A stretch of 64,000 nucleotides of DNA from contig NW_026251808.1 in assembly GCF_025024155.1 (NCBI RefSeq), forward strand, positions 1-64,000. Reading direction: 5' to 3'. The notes beneath the pieces were generated by a model. It worked only from the letters and a program-made list of their open reading frames with translations, searched no databases and was not told the DNA's origin. The translations under genes and the position numbers were made by a program. This stretch comes from Gamsiella multidivaricata (taxonomy: Eukaryota; Mortierellomycota; Mortierellomycetes; Mortierellales; Mortierellaceae). Numbering within the stretch: position 1 is the stretch's first letter; every line of letters begins with the position of its first letter. Below, in pieces: positions 45,240 through 59,200 of this stretch.

Positions 45240-48200
45240 ATGTCTCCAGCTTCAAGAAGATCTGGACCAAAGTCCGGCCCCTCTACCCCTCATCAGGACG
45301 CATCCACTCTAAACAACAGCAGCAGCAACTCTAACAACGTCGCACATTCGAGCAATCCCGATCAAGCGGGTGTTAACATGGTATCGCCAGACATTAACCT
45401 CACTAGGTTAGTAACTAGACTCCCTCCCCATACCTACCCTGAACACCCCTCCGTCGCCTCCAACTCTACTGAGTCTTCTCCTTCGCCCAATGCCTCGTCC
45501 CCGGTCTCCTCCTTGCCCTATCCTCACCACGACCCTCGTCACTATCTTCGTCCAAACCATCATTCTCCTCAACATCAACATCAACACCAATTCCAGCATC
45601 ATCGCTACCCTCCTTTCAGACTTCTGACCCAGAAGGACATCTTGAAGCAGATAGTGACCCAGGGACAGGGCCAGGGCCAGGGCCAAGGCCCGGACCAGAA
45701 GATGAAGACCCAGGGTGGAAGCAAGAATAGAAGCCAGAGTGGAAGGATTGCACCTACACAGCAGAAAAAGGACAGCAGAGGCCTCAACAGCACTAACCGG
45801 CAACTCCATAACCAACCCACTAGGAGCAGCACTCGACAACCTAATACAAATACCCAAGGTAGCGATGCTCTTCAATCAACCTTAAACCCTGGCGCGCTTG
45901 CCAATCCAGACGAACCCCATGCTCAGGTTCAACTGAATATCGGCGCCGCCAACCCTTACTGGCCTGAATATCAGCAGCCGTCGCATGCGCCAGCACTTCC
46001 CCTCAACTACTATGCTTCGCCAGCACAGCACCATCAGCACGTGACAGGTGTCGCACCTCTGGACAATCGAGTACCAGTAGCTGCGCCCACATCGGCCTCA
46101 GCAGGGCCCTCGAGACCTGCACCGCCACTGCCCAAGCTCAACCAGAACCAGGTCCATGCGCAGACCCATCCCTGGAGAATTAAAGTCTACAATGCCTGTC
46201 TCGCCTGTCGTAAGAAGAAGATCAAGTGCAACGGCCAACCGACCTGCGACCGCTGCGCCCGACTTGGATTCGAATGCTCCTACATCGAGGTACCTCAGTC
46301 GCATCAGGCCAAGGGCAGACAAAACGGAAAGGCGACTACAGCAAGCGCCACTGCGACTACGAGTTTCGCCCCAGCCAAGACAATAGTTAAGGGCCCTACA
46401 TCCTCAACGCTGGACCAGTCGGTGCCCCATCATCAGCAGAGCAACGTCGTCGAGACCACCAAGGATGTGCGCCAGCAGCATCGGTCCTCGATCAAGGATG
46501 CCGCCAGTGGTCCATTTCCACATTCGGCCCCTCGTCGCTCCAAGGAGTCCCTGCCTGCCAGGGAGTTGTTTGCGGATAATCGACAGCTCTCTCCCCAAGG
46601 ACCGGTTGCGCAGATGCCCAGGAAGGACATACAGCCTACTGACGCAATAGCTCCTCTGGGCCCCAAGCCCATGGCTGCCTTTGTCATGGATCGGGATACG
46701 GTCATGCCGGATCTCTATCATATTCTCGTCAATAATGTCTCCATTCTCAACGTATCCAAGTACACGCAGTCGTCAGCACAAGCAGCCTCATTCACAGCAA
46801 GACCAGAAGGGGGTGCGGTCTTGATGGATATGGATCAGCTCAATCTCACGTTGGCCTCGCCCGTAATCCCAACGTTCACGGTTCTGAATTCTGATCATGC
46901 TGACCCAGACCACCACCATTCATCCTTCCAAAGGGACCCTGCAGTCACTTCTTTTCTTGATCAATCTACCCCCCTTGGCTTTGTTATTACCAACAAAAGC
47001 GTCATTCAGTATCTGGTTCACGTTTATTTCGAGTGCTTCCATTGTCACTGGATGTTTGTCGACAAAGAAAAGTTTTTGGCCCAACTCAGGGACCCATCTT
47101 CACCTCCCGACCCACTCTTGCTCGTCGCCATCTGTGCAGCGGGCGCCAAGTACTCGGACCACGAGGGGCTTTGTGCTGAGCCCGGCAATCTTGCGACTAT
47201 TGGTGAGCAATTCTTGACCCATGCACGCATTCTCCTCCAGGATCGCTTTGATATGCCGTCGATGTCGACCTTGCAGGCACTGTTGGTCCTTTACTGGTGC
47301 CAAGTGCAGACCGGGCGCGCAAGTCTTCGTTTCATGTATGTCGGAATGGCCATTCGCATGGCACAGGAGATGGGACTGAATCGACCGGTCGACCCCAAGA
47401 ATCATAAGAGTGTTGACGAGAGAGAGGTCCAGATCAGAAAGATAATCTGGTGGTCGTGCTACCAGGCCGACCGATGGACTTCAGCTGCGCTAGGCAAGCC
47501 AATGGTAAGTTGATCATGTTTGGATGTTTACATTGCTAGGAAATGGCATAGACGTATTGTGGAGCTACATTTGACCGACTTTTCTCATCTTCTGTTCCCC
47601 AAGGTAATCAGCGATGTCGACTGTCTTGTGGATTACCCAGTCAGTCTGAACGAGAGCGAGCGGTATCGTGTCCAATCTTTCTGCCATATGACGGACCTCG
47701 CCAAGATTCTTGGAAATATTATCTTGAATCTTTACACGTCGACCAATGCCGCCACTTGCTCCTCGTCCGTATTTTCGCACATGGATCAGTCGCTCTCTCA
47801 ATGGATCGAGTCCATGCCCTCGGTCTTGGCTGAGCAAGAGGATGTCCTGACTACACCCGCTTCTCTTGACAGTGTCAGCACGCCGTCAGGACGCACGAGC
47901 TCTCAGCGCACAAAGCCATCGACTGCTACTGCGACACCGGTTATTCCTCACCAGGAAGCCTCCACAGGATCTTCGACTGCTTCGAAACCAACAGCAGGGC
48001 CGTTGGGATACTATGCACTTCTCTTTCACACTGTGCGTATCATGCTCTTCCGACCATTCCTCCACAACAGCGCACTTGCGCCAGTGCTGCCTCTCACGCT
48101 GCAGTCTCCTCTGAGTCGATGCCGCGAATCAGCGGCCGCCATTTCGGAGATGGCAGAGAATATGGTGTCGGAGCAGCGGTCCTACCGACAGCTTTTCAAT

Positions 48201-51200
48201 TCGATCCACCTTTCGCTGTGCGCTGCAGCGACCGTGCACCGATTCGTGATTGCATCTCCGCAAGCGCAATCGGTCTCCCAACAGCCAAAAGGCCCTGAAT
48301 CGAGCGATGGTGAGTGCTGTTGATCTTAAGTTTTCCTCTCGTAAAAAAAAAAAAAAGTTGTGTCGCTAATAGACGCTCCATTGCTTCACCTTTACTTGGC
48401 CGGTTGCAAGGTCGCGATGATTCCATGGCACCGTCTGGCGTGACCTCGACTTCCAATCCGTTGCCCGCGACTCTGTCAAAGGCGTCGTCGCACGCCAAGA
48501 CCGATCTTTATTATCTAACGCTCCTCCTCCGCATCCTTCAGAACTGTTGTCGTTTCTCGGTCGAAAAGAACAATCTGCGGAACATCATCAACGGCTACCT
48601 GCCTCAGAACCACCTTAATCCACAGGACTTGGCCTGGGCCAAGGAAGAAATCAACAAGCCCTTTGCAATTATGCCCTTTTCGATCAAGATGTCTATGCAG
48701 ACGCCATCTGGATCAAAGTCGATGGTTGCGCTCAACTTGTCAGCGCCAGAACCGCGTACTCCACCGAGGGTACAGCAGCCTCAGCCTTCATCAGCGCAGC
48801 GAATAGTGTTACCGCCCCAGCTAGTTCCTCAGCAGCAGCGACAGCAGGGTCTCTCGGCTCCGCAATTTCAGGCACAGCAGTATCAGCAGTATCAAATGCA
48901 GTTGCGGCGGCACCAGCGAGATCAGCAGCAGACCAAGCAACAGGCGCAAACAAGGCGTCTTAATGCATCCATAGAAGACATGGTACCCAGCACAAGTCAC
49001 AATCAATCTCATGGTACTTATATTCCAGGCCCTGCTTCTCCAGACGACCTTCGCCAAGCCCAGACTCGATCTGGTAGTAGGTCTTCTTCAATGAGCGAAC
49101 CTCCTGGATATGTCGCCACTGTAGGACCGAATACATTCTCCAATACGGTCACCGCTGAGCAGCAGCAGCTTGAACAATATCAGCGCGATTTGGACTTATT
49201 ACAGCAACAACATCGCATTCAGCAGTCTGAGTTGACTCAACACCACCAGCAACAGGCACTACAGTTGGAGCAGGCGCAGTTGTATCAACAGCAGCAACAG
49301 AATCATCAGTATATGCATCAAAGTCAACAGCGCCCACAGGAAATGTTTGGTCAGCAACAGCAGCATTCTGAGGATGCTTCCGGTCCGTCGCATCAAGACT
49401 CCCTTCGGGGTCGACCTTCGGTCAGCGGGATCATGAGCCCAAAGAGTCCATACTCTAAGCTGCCGGATCATGCCGTTGCTTGTAACAAGCGTCAGAGCGA
49501 GGTCCTTTCGAAGAAGAAGCAGGCCAGGCAGAAGCAGCATGATACATCGCAGCAGCAAGATCGACAACAACAGTCTCAGGATCATGACCAAGGACAGCAG
49601 GAACATCAGCGCCAGGCAAGGCAGCAACAGCAACAGGCACATGATTACCCACAGACAGACAGCTACATGGCTGATGCATCACCGCCGAATGTGGGCCCAG
49701 GGCTGACTCTGGCATCGCTTTCGGGGATGGCGGATGGCAGCGACGAGTTTATGGCGAATAATTCTGCAGCCGCCTCTGGTAATGCAATATATTTCTTATC
49801 CGCGGTCTGATTGTAAATGACTCTCGATACACATCCTCGGTAACTAACCTGCTCTTGAGTCCTCATTTGCCCACTATATCTTCCGAAAACACACTATTCC
49901 TGCGTCTCGCTCGCACGGCTCGTATGTGTGCCTTATCCCGATTTCGCTTCTACGGCTGCGCGGCTATGTCGACTTTTCCATCCTCGGTTGATGATGCGAA
50001 TGGCAATCCCAACCTTGATTACTGGGATATGAATAATAATGATAATGATACGGATACGAATGTTGAATAACGTCTTTATGATAATACTGATAATACCGAT
50101 ACGGAATCTCGCTTCATATCTCCATGGTTTGTTGTCTCCAACTATAGTCATCAGCAGCCATGTCACTGGCGCCACAGATCTCTCGGGCACTAGTGGGGTA
50201 GCCAATTTGGACGAACTGTTGAGTATTGAGGCTACTGGATACTACTCTGAGATGTCCGCTACCAACACTGGAAGTGATTACGGTAATATGGATTCGACTA
50301 CTATGCCACTCACGGGACCTCCGTCTGTGGAAGGTCAGAATCGGACCCATTTCGCCGGATCCCCCACCGAGTCCAACCGGTTCTGGTTCACACCCCAGCA
50401 GCAGTCATCTGCCACGGGTAGCAGCACCAGTAGCAACCCCAACGGTAGTCAAGGTCGTAGCACGCACTCGCATCGAAGCTCGATCAATGAGAACATTAGT
50501 AGTGGTAGTCTCCAGCATATCCTTACTAATAGCAGCAGGAACAGCAATAACAACAACAACAGCAGTAGCAGCAGCAACAATAGCGACAACCAGGGACGGT
50601 TTCAGGGCGGTTCGATGATGATGGTGCCTCAAACGATGGACATGGGAGCAACTTGGCTTGGGTTCAACTATTCTGGCAGCTCCAATCAGCTGCCGCCCAT
50701 GCATGGTCCTCCGTCGCCCGTGGCTCGACAAGGCGATAGTCCTGTCGGCTACCATTACTATCCCTATATGTTCTCGTATGCCCCTCAGCAGCCGGTCCCG
50801 CACTTGGGTCAGCCACAAGGCATGCCTTATGCGGCCTACCACACGATAGATCGATCGGTTGCATATACGCCTGCTCTTCCGTATATATACACAACGGACA
50901 GTACTGGAGCGATGGGCATGTATGTCCCAACACCGGGGCCTCAGAACCCTCGGGGACAACCAGTGTTGGATGCCCCTGATATGGCTTGGCAGCAGCATTC
51001 GCAGTTTGCGGGACCACAGCAGCAGGCGATAGTTGACTCGCAGCTTATGCAGCAGCATCAGCGTCAGCGTCAGCAGCATCAGCAACAGGAGCAGCAGGAT
51101 CAAACGCAGCAGATGTATTCGCCGATATTGCCAAACCAGATGTACTCTATCCCACAACAGAGGGGACAGCAGCAACAGTCGTCTCAACAACAGCAACAGC

Positions 51201-52690
51201 AACAGCATAAGGAGCAGAGGCAGCAAGCTCGTCTTACCAAGTTCAAGCACCATGGCTCGGCACCGCGACAAGCTCAATCGCAGCAACAGAAACAACAGCA
51301 AACTCAGAAACATAACCGAACGGAGCAACACCAAGTCCGGCATCCTTCTGCGACGTTGTTGCCGCCGTTGCCTCAAACGGCGTACCGAGATGATAACGGT
51401 TGCGCCGAAGCTGGAGGGCTAACATTCTCGCCAGCCTCGTCGAATTCAACTTTGGTTAACACGACAAGCAATGCGTCGAACAACAGTAGCCAGCAGGAGA
51501 GCGGTAGCAGTAGTGGTGATGGCCACTTACCAAGCCGTGAGACGAGTAGTGGTGCAGAATCGACGGGTCAAAGTACTTCAACGCAGTTTGAGAGTGGCGG
51601 GCAGTTATCGTCCTCAGGGATGTCGGGGTCAGAACGGTCACCGACGGTTGGGTCGAACGAGATTTCGTCGAATTCGGAATCGCCAAACTCGACGGAGGAT
51701 GCATCGAACTCGAACGAGTCGGGTTCGTCGTCTGAGAACAATGGCGACTCGCGAGCGTCGTCTGCCGACGTGGCTACATCGTCCTCTGGCGCTGGAGCCG
51801 GTGGAGGTGGTAATAGCGGTGGCGGCGGTGGTACGACCGACGGGAGTAACAGCGGAGGCGGCAGTGCCGGTGGCAAGACAGGATTTTTAGGGAGCGGACG
51901 TCGTCGTCGTGGCAAGAAGTCGATTTCGCATGCAGGATCTGCGGACTCGTCGACTTCGTCGTCGAATGCGACAGGGTCTTCGGCTTCAGAACAGCCAGCC
52001 CAGGGTCGACACTATCGTGCGCATCATCAGGCGCAAGAAGGCGAGGGAAGTAGTAGAAGCGGTGGATCTCACCAGAACGGTGTTCATCGCAAGCACAAGA
52101 GCAAGTACCGATCCTCAAGCGCTGAGGACTCTGTCAGCGCGATGGAGGGATCTACGGCTGGTAGCGGCAGCGGTGGCGACGGGTCCAAGTCCGACTATCA
52201 CAATCAGTCGAGTTCGTCAAGTGGTAGAAGCGATAACGGCGGTGGCGGCAATAGTGTACGAGGAGCCGGTGGACACGGTGGGGCAGACAGCGACAGCACC
52301 GGTAGCGGCTCTGGATGTGTCTCTGGATCGAACGAACCTTCGAGCAAGAGAACCGCAAGCAGGTCAGGGATTAGAGGCGGTTCTGATGGCGGTGGTGGAG
52401 ATGGCAGCACCACCGGCGGCTCCAGCAAGGAACGATCGATTGTAAAGGAAAAGGTAAAGGCGGCAAAGGAAAGTCGTCCGGCAACAACACATTCTCCAAA
52501 GCAGTACAGAAGCAGCAACAGCAACAGCAGCAGCAACAGCAGCAGCAGCAGCAATAGCCATAGCAGCAGCAATAGCCATAGCAGCAACAGCAGCAACAGC
52601 AGCAGGCGAAACAGGCGCAGCAGAAAGGATAGCAGTAGCAAACCCAGACTCAGCCAAAGACGTGACAACAACGAGAGCAGAGAAAACTAA
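45240..52690 (+). CDS. Giant Zn(II)2Cys6 transcription factor with fungal_trans domain, 2293 aa
   Basis: Exons 45240-47504, 47604-48309, 48411-49778, 50148-52690, all GT-AG and in phase. The DNA-binding cluster CLACRKKKIKCNGQPTCDRCARLGFEC is near residue 320, far from the N-terminus. The middle-homology domain (about 585-1010) starts near YFECFHCHWMFVDKEKF and includes LLLVAICAAGAKYSDHEG, TLQALLVLYWCQ, GMAIRMAQEMGLNR and WWSCYQADRWTSAALGKPM|VISDVDCLVDYPV. This is the XlnR/Lac9-like class of metabolic regulators; the ligand or pathway is not readable. The other half is disordered: His/Gln-rich before the cluster, polyGln around residues 1060-1400, then Ser/Gly/Asn-rich to the end. It is two to three times the usual 700-1000 aa. 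The last exon could be a separate gene, but it joins in phase and shares the same composition. Confidence 0.87.
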
Positions 52691-53508
52691 TCAAGAAACG
52701 TGTAACGTTCTTTTCTTCTTTTCGTCTTCTTGTCTTCGTATCCTTTGACTTTTCTATCTTTGAGCCCCCCTCTTTTGCTCCTCCTCGATAAGTTCGGATT
52801 TCTTGAACAAGCATGGACCTTAGAGCGTTCTTCGTCCCACTCCAAGCAGCCTTTACCTCCCAAGCAATGCACTTTACCACTGCAAAATGAATCACTTTTG
52901 TCCAAGGCTGACCAGTTCTTACCGTCAACCACTTGCCCATGATTAAAGCATTTGTAATAAAAAATATTAACTATATTAAGAAGAGTTGCCTGCCCTTTCA
53001 TGATATCGAAAGCCGAGGCAAGAACTTGCAGGGCCCTACATCTGGAGCATATCTGGCATGGCATCATGGCATACTGGCGAAGCAGGGTCTCGGAGACTGG
53101 GAAGACTGGGAAGGAATGCTGGGCAGTGGGCGGTTCAGCAGCAGTGGAAGTAGCCACATCAATTCCTTGTTCTCGTTCGGCATACCGTTTCCTCAGATAA
53201 TCAAACCTGAGGTTGACAAACTATCACAAATTCATTAGGCTCAACGGGGCTATGTTCAACTGATCCCCCACTGTCCTAGTCCTTCGACTGTACACTGTTT
53301 GGTGTTTTTGATGCGTGCGACCAAGAGTGGATGAAACTGCTTGAAGTAGTCAGTTCAGTCATCTGGAGGAGGGCAATTTACTTGGGCTTTGGGCATCTAC
53401 TTAATCATGATAGATGTACATGGGTATGCGTAGGCCACGAACGCCTTTTCTTTATTCATTGGTACTGCTTAAGAAAAGAGAGAGAGAAGATATGTATGTA
53501 TGTTCATT
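52691..53508. other. Intergenic region, no gene recognised
   Basis: Convergent 3' flanks of the zinc-cluster and Hfd1-like genes. I see only short frames without features. Confidence 0.4.
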
Positions 53509-55694
53509 TTATGCAAGTCGCTTGTAGCCAATTCCAAAGATGAGTGCGATGACAATCCACTTGATGTGCCTCCAGACAAAGTTCCTCTTGAACCTGGGCA
53601 CAGATTCGAGGAAGACACGGGCAAGACGCAGGTTGTTCTTGGTGTAGGGCGCATAGCGGACGGCGAGCGCAGCCTCAAAGACCGGATTCGTGGTCTTGAT
53701 CATAGCCGAGCGCTCATGGGTGAAGGCATCAAAGGACTTCTTGCCGTGGTAGTTGCCCATGCCCGAAGATCCAATACCTCCAAAGGGCAGATGTCCCTCC
53801 GTGACATGGAGCAGGCACTCGTTGACAGAGACGGCTCCCGAGCGGGTGTGATCAATGACCTTCTTCGAGAACTTCTTGTTATCGGAGAAAATATAGAGCG
53901 ACAGGGGATCGTCCTTCGAGTTGATATACTCGATCGCATCGTCCACATCTGCGACACGAATCACAGGCAGGAGTGGTCCAAAAATCTCGTCCTCCATGAG
54001 CTTGTCCTCGCGGTCGACGTTCAAAACGACCGTCGGGGCGATGTAAAGATCCTTCTCGTCTGACTGTCCGCCAATCACGACCTCTCCCGACTGGTTCTCG
54101 TTCAAGACCTTCATCAGACGGTGCCAGTGGCGGTTATTAATCACGCGTGCATAATCCGGTGAGTTCTGGGGATTGGTGCCGAACATCTCGATCAAGACCT
54201 TCTTGAACACTGGAATGAACTTTTCCTCTCCCTTTTGCGTCAACAACAGATAGTCGGGAGCAACGCATGTCTACAAACGGAGAGCAAATTACAATGATTT
54301 AGTGTAAACTCTGGATAAATAACGTTCATCAGAATGAATAGATGTACACGTAAAAGATTCGTTGTCAGGATGACCATGATCCGTACCTGACCAGCATTGA
54401 AGGTCTTGCCGAAGGCAATGCGTCTGGCGGCGACAAGCATGTTGGCGTTCTCGTCAATGACCGCCGGGGACTTGCCTCCTAACTCCAGAGTCAAGGGTGT
54501 CAAGTGCTGAGAGGCGGCCTTCATGATGATCTTGGCAACCGTACCGTTACCGGTATAGAAGATATGATCCCACTTGTGCTCCAACAACTTGGTCGTCTCA
54601 TGAGCAGCACCGTTAACGATGATGTAGGCGCGGCTGTCAAGATAGCGGGGGAACAACTCTGTAAGGAGTTTGGCGGTGTGGGGGGCCAGCTCTGAGGGCT
54701 TGACTACGGCCGTGCAGCCGGCAGCCATGGCGCCGGCCAAGGGGCCAAAGGTCAAGAAGACAGGGTAGTTCCAAGGCGAAACGATGAGCGCGGCACCTGT
54801 TATTATTTCATTATTTTGGACCCCCAAGAGAGTGGTGCGTTAGAGTTATTTTGCACTCTACTTGTTTCCGCATGTGAGATTTCTGGGCATTTTGGATGGG
54901 ATGTTTGTACACTTTATGCGAAATGCACGGCAATGCTCACAATGCACACCACCGTTTTCTAGTCCGTGGTACACTAGGTCTACTCCCTCTTTGTTCGCTT
55001 CGGTATTCAGCAACAGGGCCGTTTGTATCGATCGACCCTTCTCCGTATCCCCATCCTCGCCACATCACGCTGCAGCCATTCAAGAGAGAAGGGGCAGTGT
55101 GACAACTGTCGCGCTGCATGGTAAGGTAGCCGGATAGGGATTGAGATAGATGGATGACACAGACAGCCCAATCAACGGGATATTAAATATGTCTCCTAAA
55201 CCCGAAATGCACCCTGGCCCCCATCCTATGTGGGGTTATTCATTGATAGAATGTACGCTTGCTTAGACTTACCCTTGGGTTCCTTGCGGACAAGACAGGT
55301 GACGCCATACTTGTTGATGAGCGAGGGCTCAATGTACTCGTCCTTAGCCCACTCCTCGAGATGCTCGAGGGCATCGTTGATCTCCTCTTTGGAAGGGAAG
55401 AGCTCACCGAGACAGGTCTCGTTACGGTGCTTGTGCAGGTCCTTGTAGATGGCATCGATGATCTGTTCGACGTTGTCGTCGAGGAGGCGCCAGAGCTGCT
55501 CGAGCTGATGGCGACGGAACTTGAGAGGCCTTGTGTATCCGGCCTTGTAGGTCTGGCGGCAGGTCTCGATGGCCTAGAAAGAGGCAAGGAAGAGGTTTAA
55601 TGGCAAGATTCTTTGGCCTTGATGGTTGGTACCAAGGACTATATACCTGACTGATCTCAGCGTCGTTGCTGAAGCGGAGGATGGAGGAGGTCAT
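53509..55694 (-). CDS. HFD1: Fatty aldehyde dehydrogenase, ALDH3/Hfd1-like, 506 aa
   Basis: Exons 55647-55694, 55273-55573, 54387-54796, 53509-54270; GT-AG introns of 73, 476 and 116 nt. Oxidises long-chain aldehydes to fatty acids; yeast Hfd1 acts in sphingolipid breakdown and coenzyme Q head-group synthesis. Seen: RRHQLEQLWRLLDDN, LIVSPWNYPVFLTFGPLAGA, FYTGNGTVAKIIMKAA, LELGGKSP (general base Glu), the Cys nucleophile in FNAGQ|TCVAPDY (Cys 255, split by intron 3), DEIFGPLLPVI and HLPFGGIGSSGMGNYHGK. A C-terminal hydrophobic segment (IKWIVIALIFGIGY) gives a tail anchor, as in FALDH/Hfd1. Length suits ALDH3. Confidence 0.94.
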
Positions 55695-56212
55695 GACTAG
55701 AGGCGAGAGGTGTGTTTTCAAAAAAGGAGGAATGCAGAGATGGGATGGAGGGCAATGGCGAGAATGAAAAAGACAGAAAGAAGGAGCAGCCCTAGTCTTA
55801 GTAAGAATTGAAGCCGAAATACCAGCCCCGGCTCACCGCAGAAATGCTTGCGCGGTTCACACGCATCCGGCTAAAAAATCTGTCGGTTCATATCTCCACT
55901 TCTCCAGGCAGCATTACTGTTAAAACGAACGCTGTTCGGACCTTTGCCGATCGATCGGGCGGGAAGCGCATTCGCTTTAATGCCCACACAGCGTGAAGAG
56001 GATATGTCACGCCCATACAACACACGCATGTCCGTCGTCGAATGTCGAGCGCTCACAAAAAAACCTCCGGACTAAATCAAGACTAGGAATAGAGATTTTG
56101 TGCAGCTTGCATGCAAAATAAACCCTGCGCTCATGTCCATGCTCGTTTATTTTTAATAACGCTATCTTACACACTTGCAAAGACATCATTCAACAGGGTA
56201 CAAGGTTCGGGT
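55695..56212. other. Promoter side of the Hfd1-like gene
   Basis: 518 bp between the velvet gene stop and the Hfd1-like start, both minus-strand. No recognised site or gene. Confidence 0.4.
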
Positions 56213-59200
56213 CTAAGACCGTCCACGGATGGCCTCCCCACTTTGCGTCACGATTGATGATGACGGTCCATAGTTGTAGCCATGCGAGCCAAGCGACTGC
56301 TGTTGTGGGGCATACAGTGGTGATGGTCCATGTTCGTGTACTTGTGAGTGGGCCTGTGCATGCGGGAATGGGTCTGTCTGTTGATGCGATGAAGCAGGAC
56401 CAAGTGTCTGTGTCATAGGTTCTGGATGGTGCTGGTATTGCGGTTGTGCATAACGTTGTTGAGCATGGTACGCTTGCTGCTGCTGCTGATGATGATACTG
56501 CGATTGATAGTGTTGATGTTGTTGTTGCTGCGGTTTGGACTGATCAACAGAATCCGGATGCGCCTGCGTATGAGATGAAGAGGCTCCATGTCCTCCTGAC
56601 CCTCCTGGTTCTCCCGGCACTGGTCCTGGCCCTGCAGGATGTACATACTCATGGCTCTGTGTCCTTCGGCTACCATGTACCCCATACGAGTCAGGTCCAG
56701 AGCTATTTGGGACATTGCTCTGAGCAGTCGTGTAGTGGGACCCTTGTGTAATATCGTAATTCTCGTACTGTCCTTGTTTCCTGCCTTGACCTGCTCTGAA
56801 GACTGCAACCGGAGGACTACTCGACTGCGGACCAGGTCCAGACGTATGGCCAAGAGGCATAGCTGCCGTACTCAATGAATAAGGAGGTCTAGGGATACCG
56901 GACGACGAGATCGAACGGCCATGTCCGTACGAAGACCGATTTTCGTGGCCATAGTCCAGTGATCCCGATCGGGAAGCTGTGCCTTGTCCCATGCCCAACA
57001 CAGGGCCCCGGGGATGGTTTGTATATGCGGGCACAGATGAACTGCCTCTTACATAATGTCCACTTGCCTCAGATCCTGAGACTGGCAAAGAGGCGCCATC
57101 CTGACTATGATATGGAGGATATCCAGAAAACTCTTGATCCAAATGGAGTGTCACCTTCTCACCCTCGCGCTCTCGATGAAAGGCGCTCTCGACCGGTGAA
57201 TGTCCATGCGTCTTGGGAGGCAGAGATGGCCCAAGCGCAAGCTGGGGCATAGATTGCAATCGGTGGTCGTGAGCTTGCGGTGCTGAAGTCGATAACGATT
57301 CTCTGAGAGGACCCCCAGCGGCATCGCGATGTGCATGTCCCGCTGGCACCGATGCTAGCGTAGGTGTGGATCCAGGATACGGTGGGTGTCCGTACGTTGC
57401 ATATCGACCATGAGAAGACACTGCCTCCTCACTGAGCGTGTGGTTGGGCGCATGGTTGCTCTCAGGACCCGCTTGCGAGATAGTCAACCCATCTGACGCA
57501 GGGTATTTTCCTCGAGACTGCGGAGGAAGTGGATGAGAGTGTGCAGGATAGGGCAGATGCGATGCCGACTGCTGCTGGAACCCTGGGAAGGACTCGTACT
57601 CAGACGACCGCCTTGGTCTTTGTGGTGCAGGCCTTTGCTGGCCGGGGTATGGATGGCCGTTCTGGAACAGATGTTCTCGTGCAGGGTGTGGCGGATACGG
57701 CGGCGGCTGAGTATTTGCGGGAAACGCCACCGCATGCTGAGACGGATCCTCCACCTGAGACCGCGGCACATAGTCAGGCCGATCAAATGCGTTGGATGAT
57801 ACACTTCCGCGATGGTGATCTTCAAGATACGAGGCCGGTGCATTATAGTCCATTGGTTTCTGGGTAGTCTGAACAGTATACCCCTGACGTGGATACGCGT
57901 ACTTCTTTTCTGAGGGTGTTGCTCTTGAGATCAAAGGCTGGCTCTGAGGAACTCGTGAGTGCTCGTCTGCCTGATATGGTGGTCCTATCGGGTGATCTCT
58001 TACATGTCCCTGGGCAGCTACCATCCCTCGAGGACTATATGCTGCAGGCGTCTCCGGGAAAGACACGCGACGAACTCCAGCAGCACTTGGGCGCCTTGAG
58101 CCATCCTGGTACTCTGGTGCGGGATTTGGATAATGACGTCGATGTGTGGTCCCAACCGCGGCCTCATCCTCAAAAGGGCCATTATAGGTCGGCCCTGCCC
58201 TAGGTAATGAATCTACCGTCCTTTGGTCGATTTGTTGTCCTTCAATCGAGGGTCTTGACGCGGTTGGAGGGCCATAATACTGGATAGTAGGGCCATGTCG
58301 TGACAGATGTGGATTGGGAATTCCGTGCTCCTGTACTGCTGTAAGCTGGTCCTGCCCCCTGCCGCGGTACAAATCCGCTCGTTGATCTGGGCGCGTGCTG
58401 GTACTGCTTGGTTTTGCATTCAAATCCATATGGGATACGCCCTCTGCAGCCCTGTTGGCAGCGGAAAAGCGACGAGAAGCGTTCGAGTTGCCCTCAAAAT
58501 GTCCATGATGCGGTTGCTGCTGACCGTATGCCCCAGGAACTGGTCTTGATCTGTCTTGATAGTCAGCACGTTCCTGCATCTGGCTTCCTCCCCACTGTCC
58601 ACCTCTAGTGTCTTGACTGGCTGGATGCTCCGACTTGTTCCCGAGCGCTGCATTTTTCTCGCGTCTGAACTCGATGGTTCTGATCCCTGAGGCGCGACGC
58701 TTTGATGTTTGAGGTGCGCCTGTCGCGGCTGTTGACTTCTCCTCATCATCCTGCGACTCGGGCAGCTCAGCGGCATCTCTCTGTTGCGACTCTGTAGGAC
58801 TCTGTGACGTTGGTACGGTCAAATATTCACCCCGGCTCCTCCTTGACGATTTTTTTTTGTCATATTGTTAGCTAGATGCTTTAGAGAAATGGGCACACAC
58901 TGGACAAAAAAGCAAAAGATACTTACTTTTTCGGCCGAACTTCTTTTCGTATCCTGATCTTCAAACCCTGCTCTGCAAAGTATTGGGACAGCTGCGTCGA
59001 TTCTATTATGAGGTAATGTTGTACTCATGTTGTAAACATAAAATAATATCTATAACAATATGCTGCGTAGATATAGCCTTCACATTGAAAACTGGAATGG
59101 TAGGTACCTTCCATGCCAGGGAACTTTTTCGCAGAATAGACGACCAGTGGATCAGAGATCACAAACGCACAGAAATGCACGTCCTTTCTGTGTACGTTTT

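Noticed and set aside
50405..51376. Long Leu-rich minus-strand frame opposite the zinc-cluster gene
   Set aside because: It is the complement of CAG/CAA-rich coding repeats, which always gives Leu-rich antisense frames.
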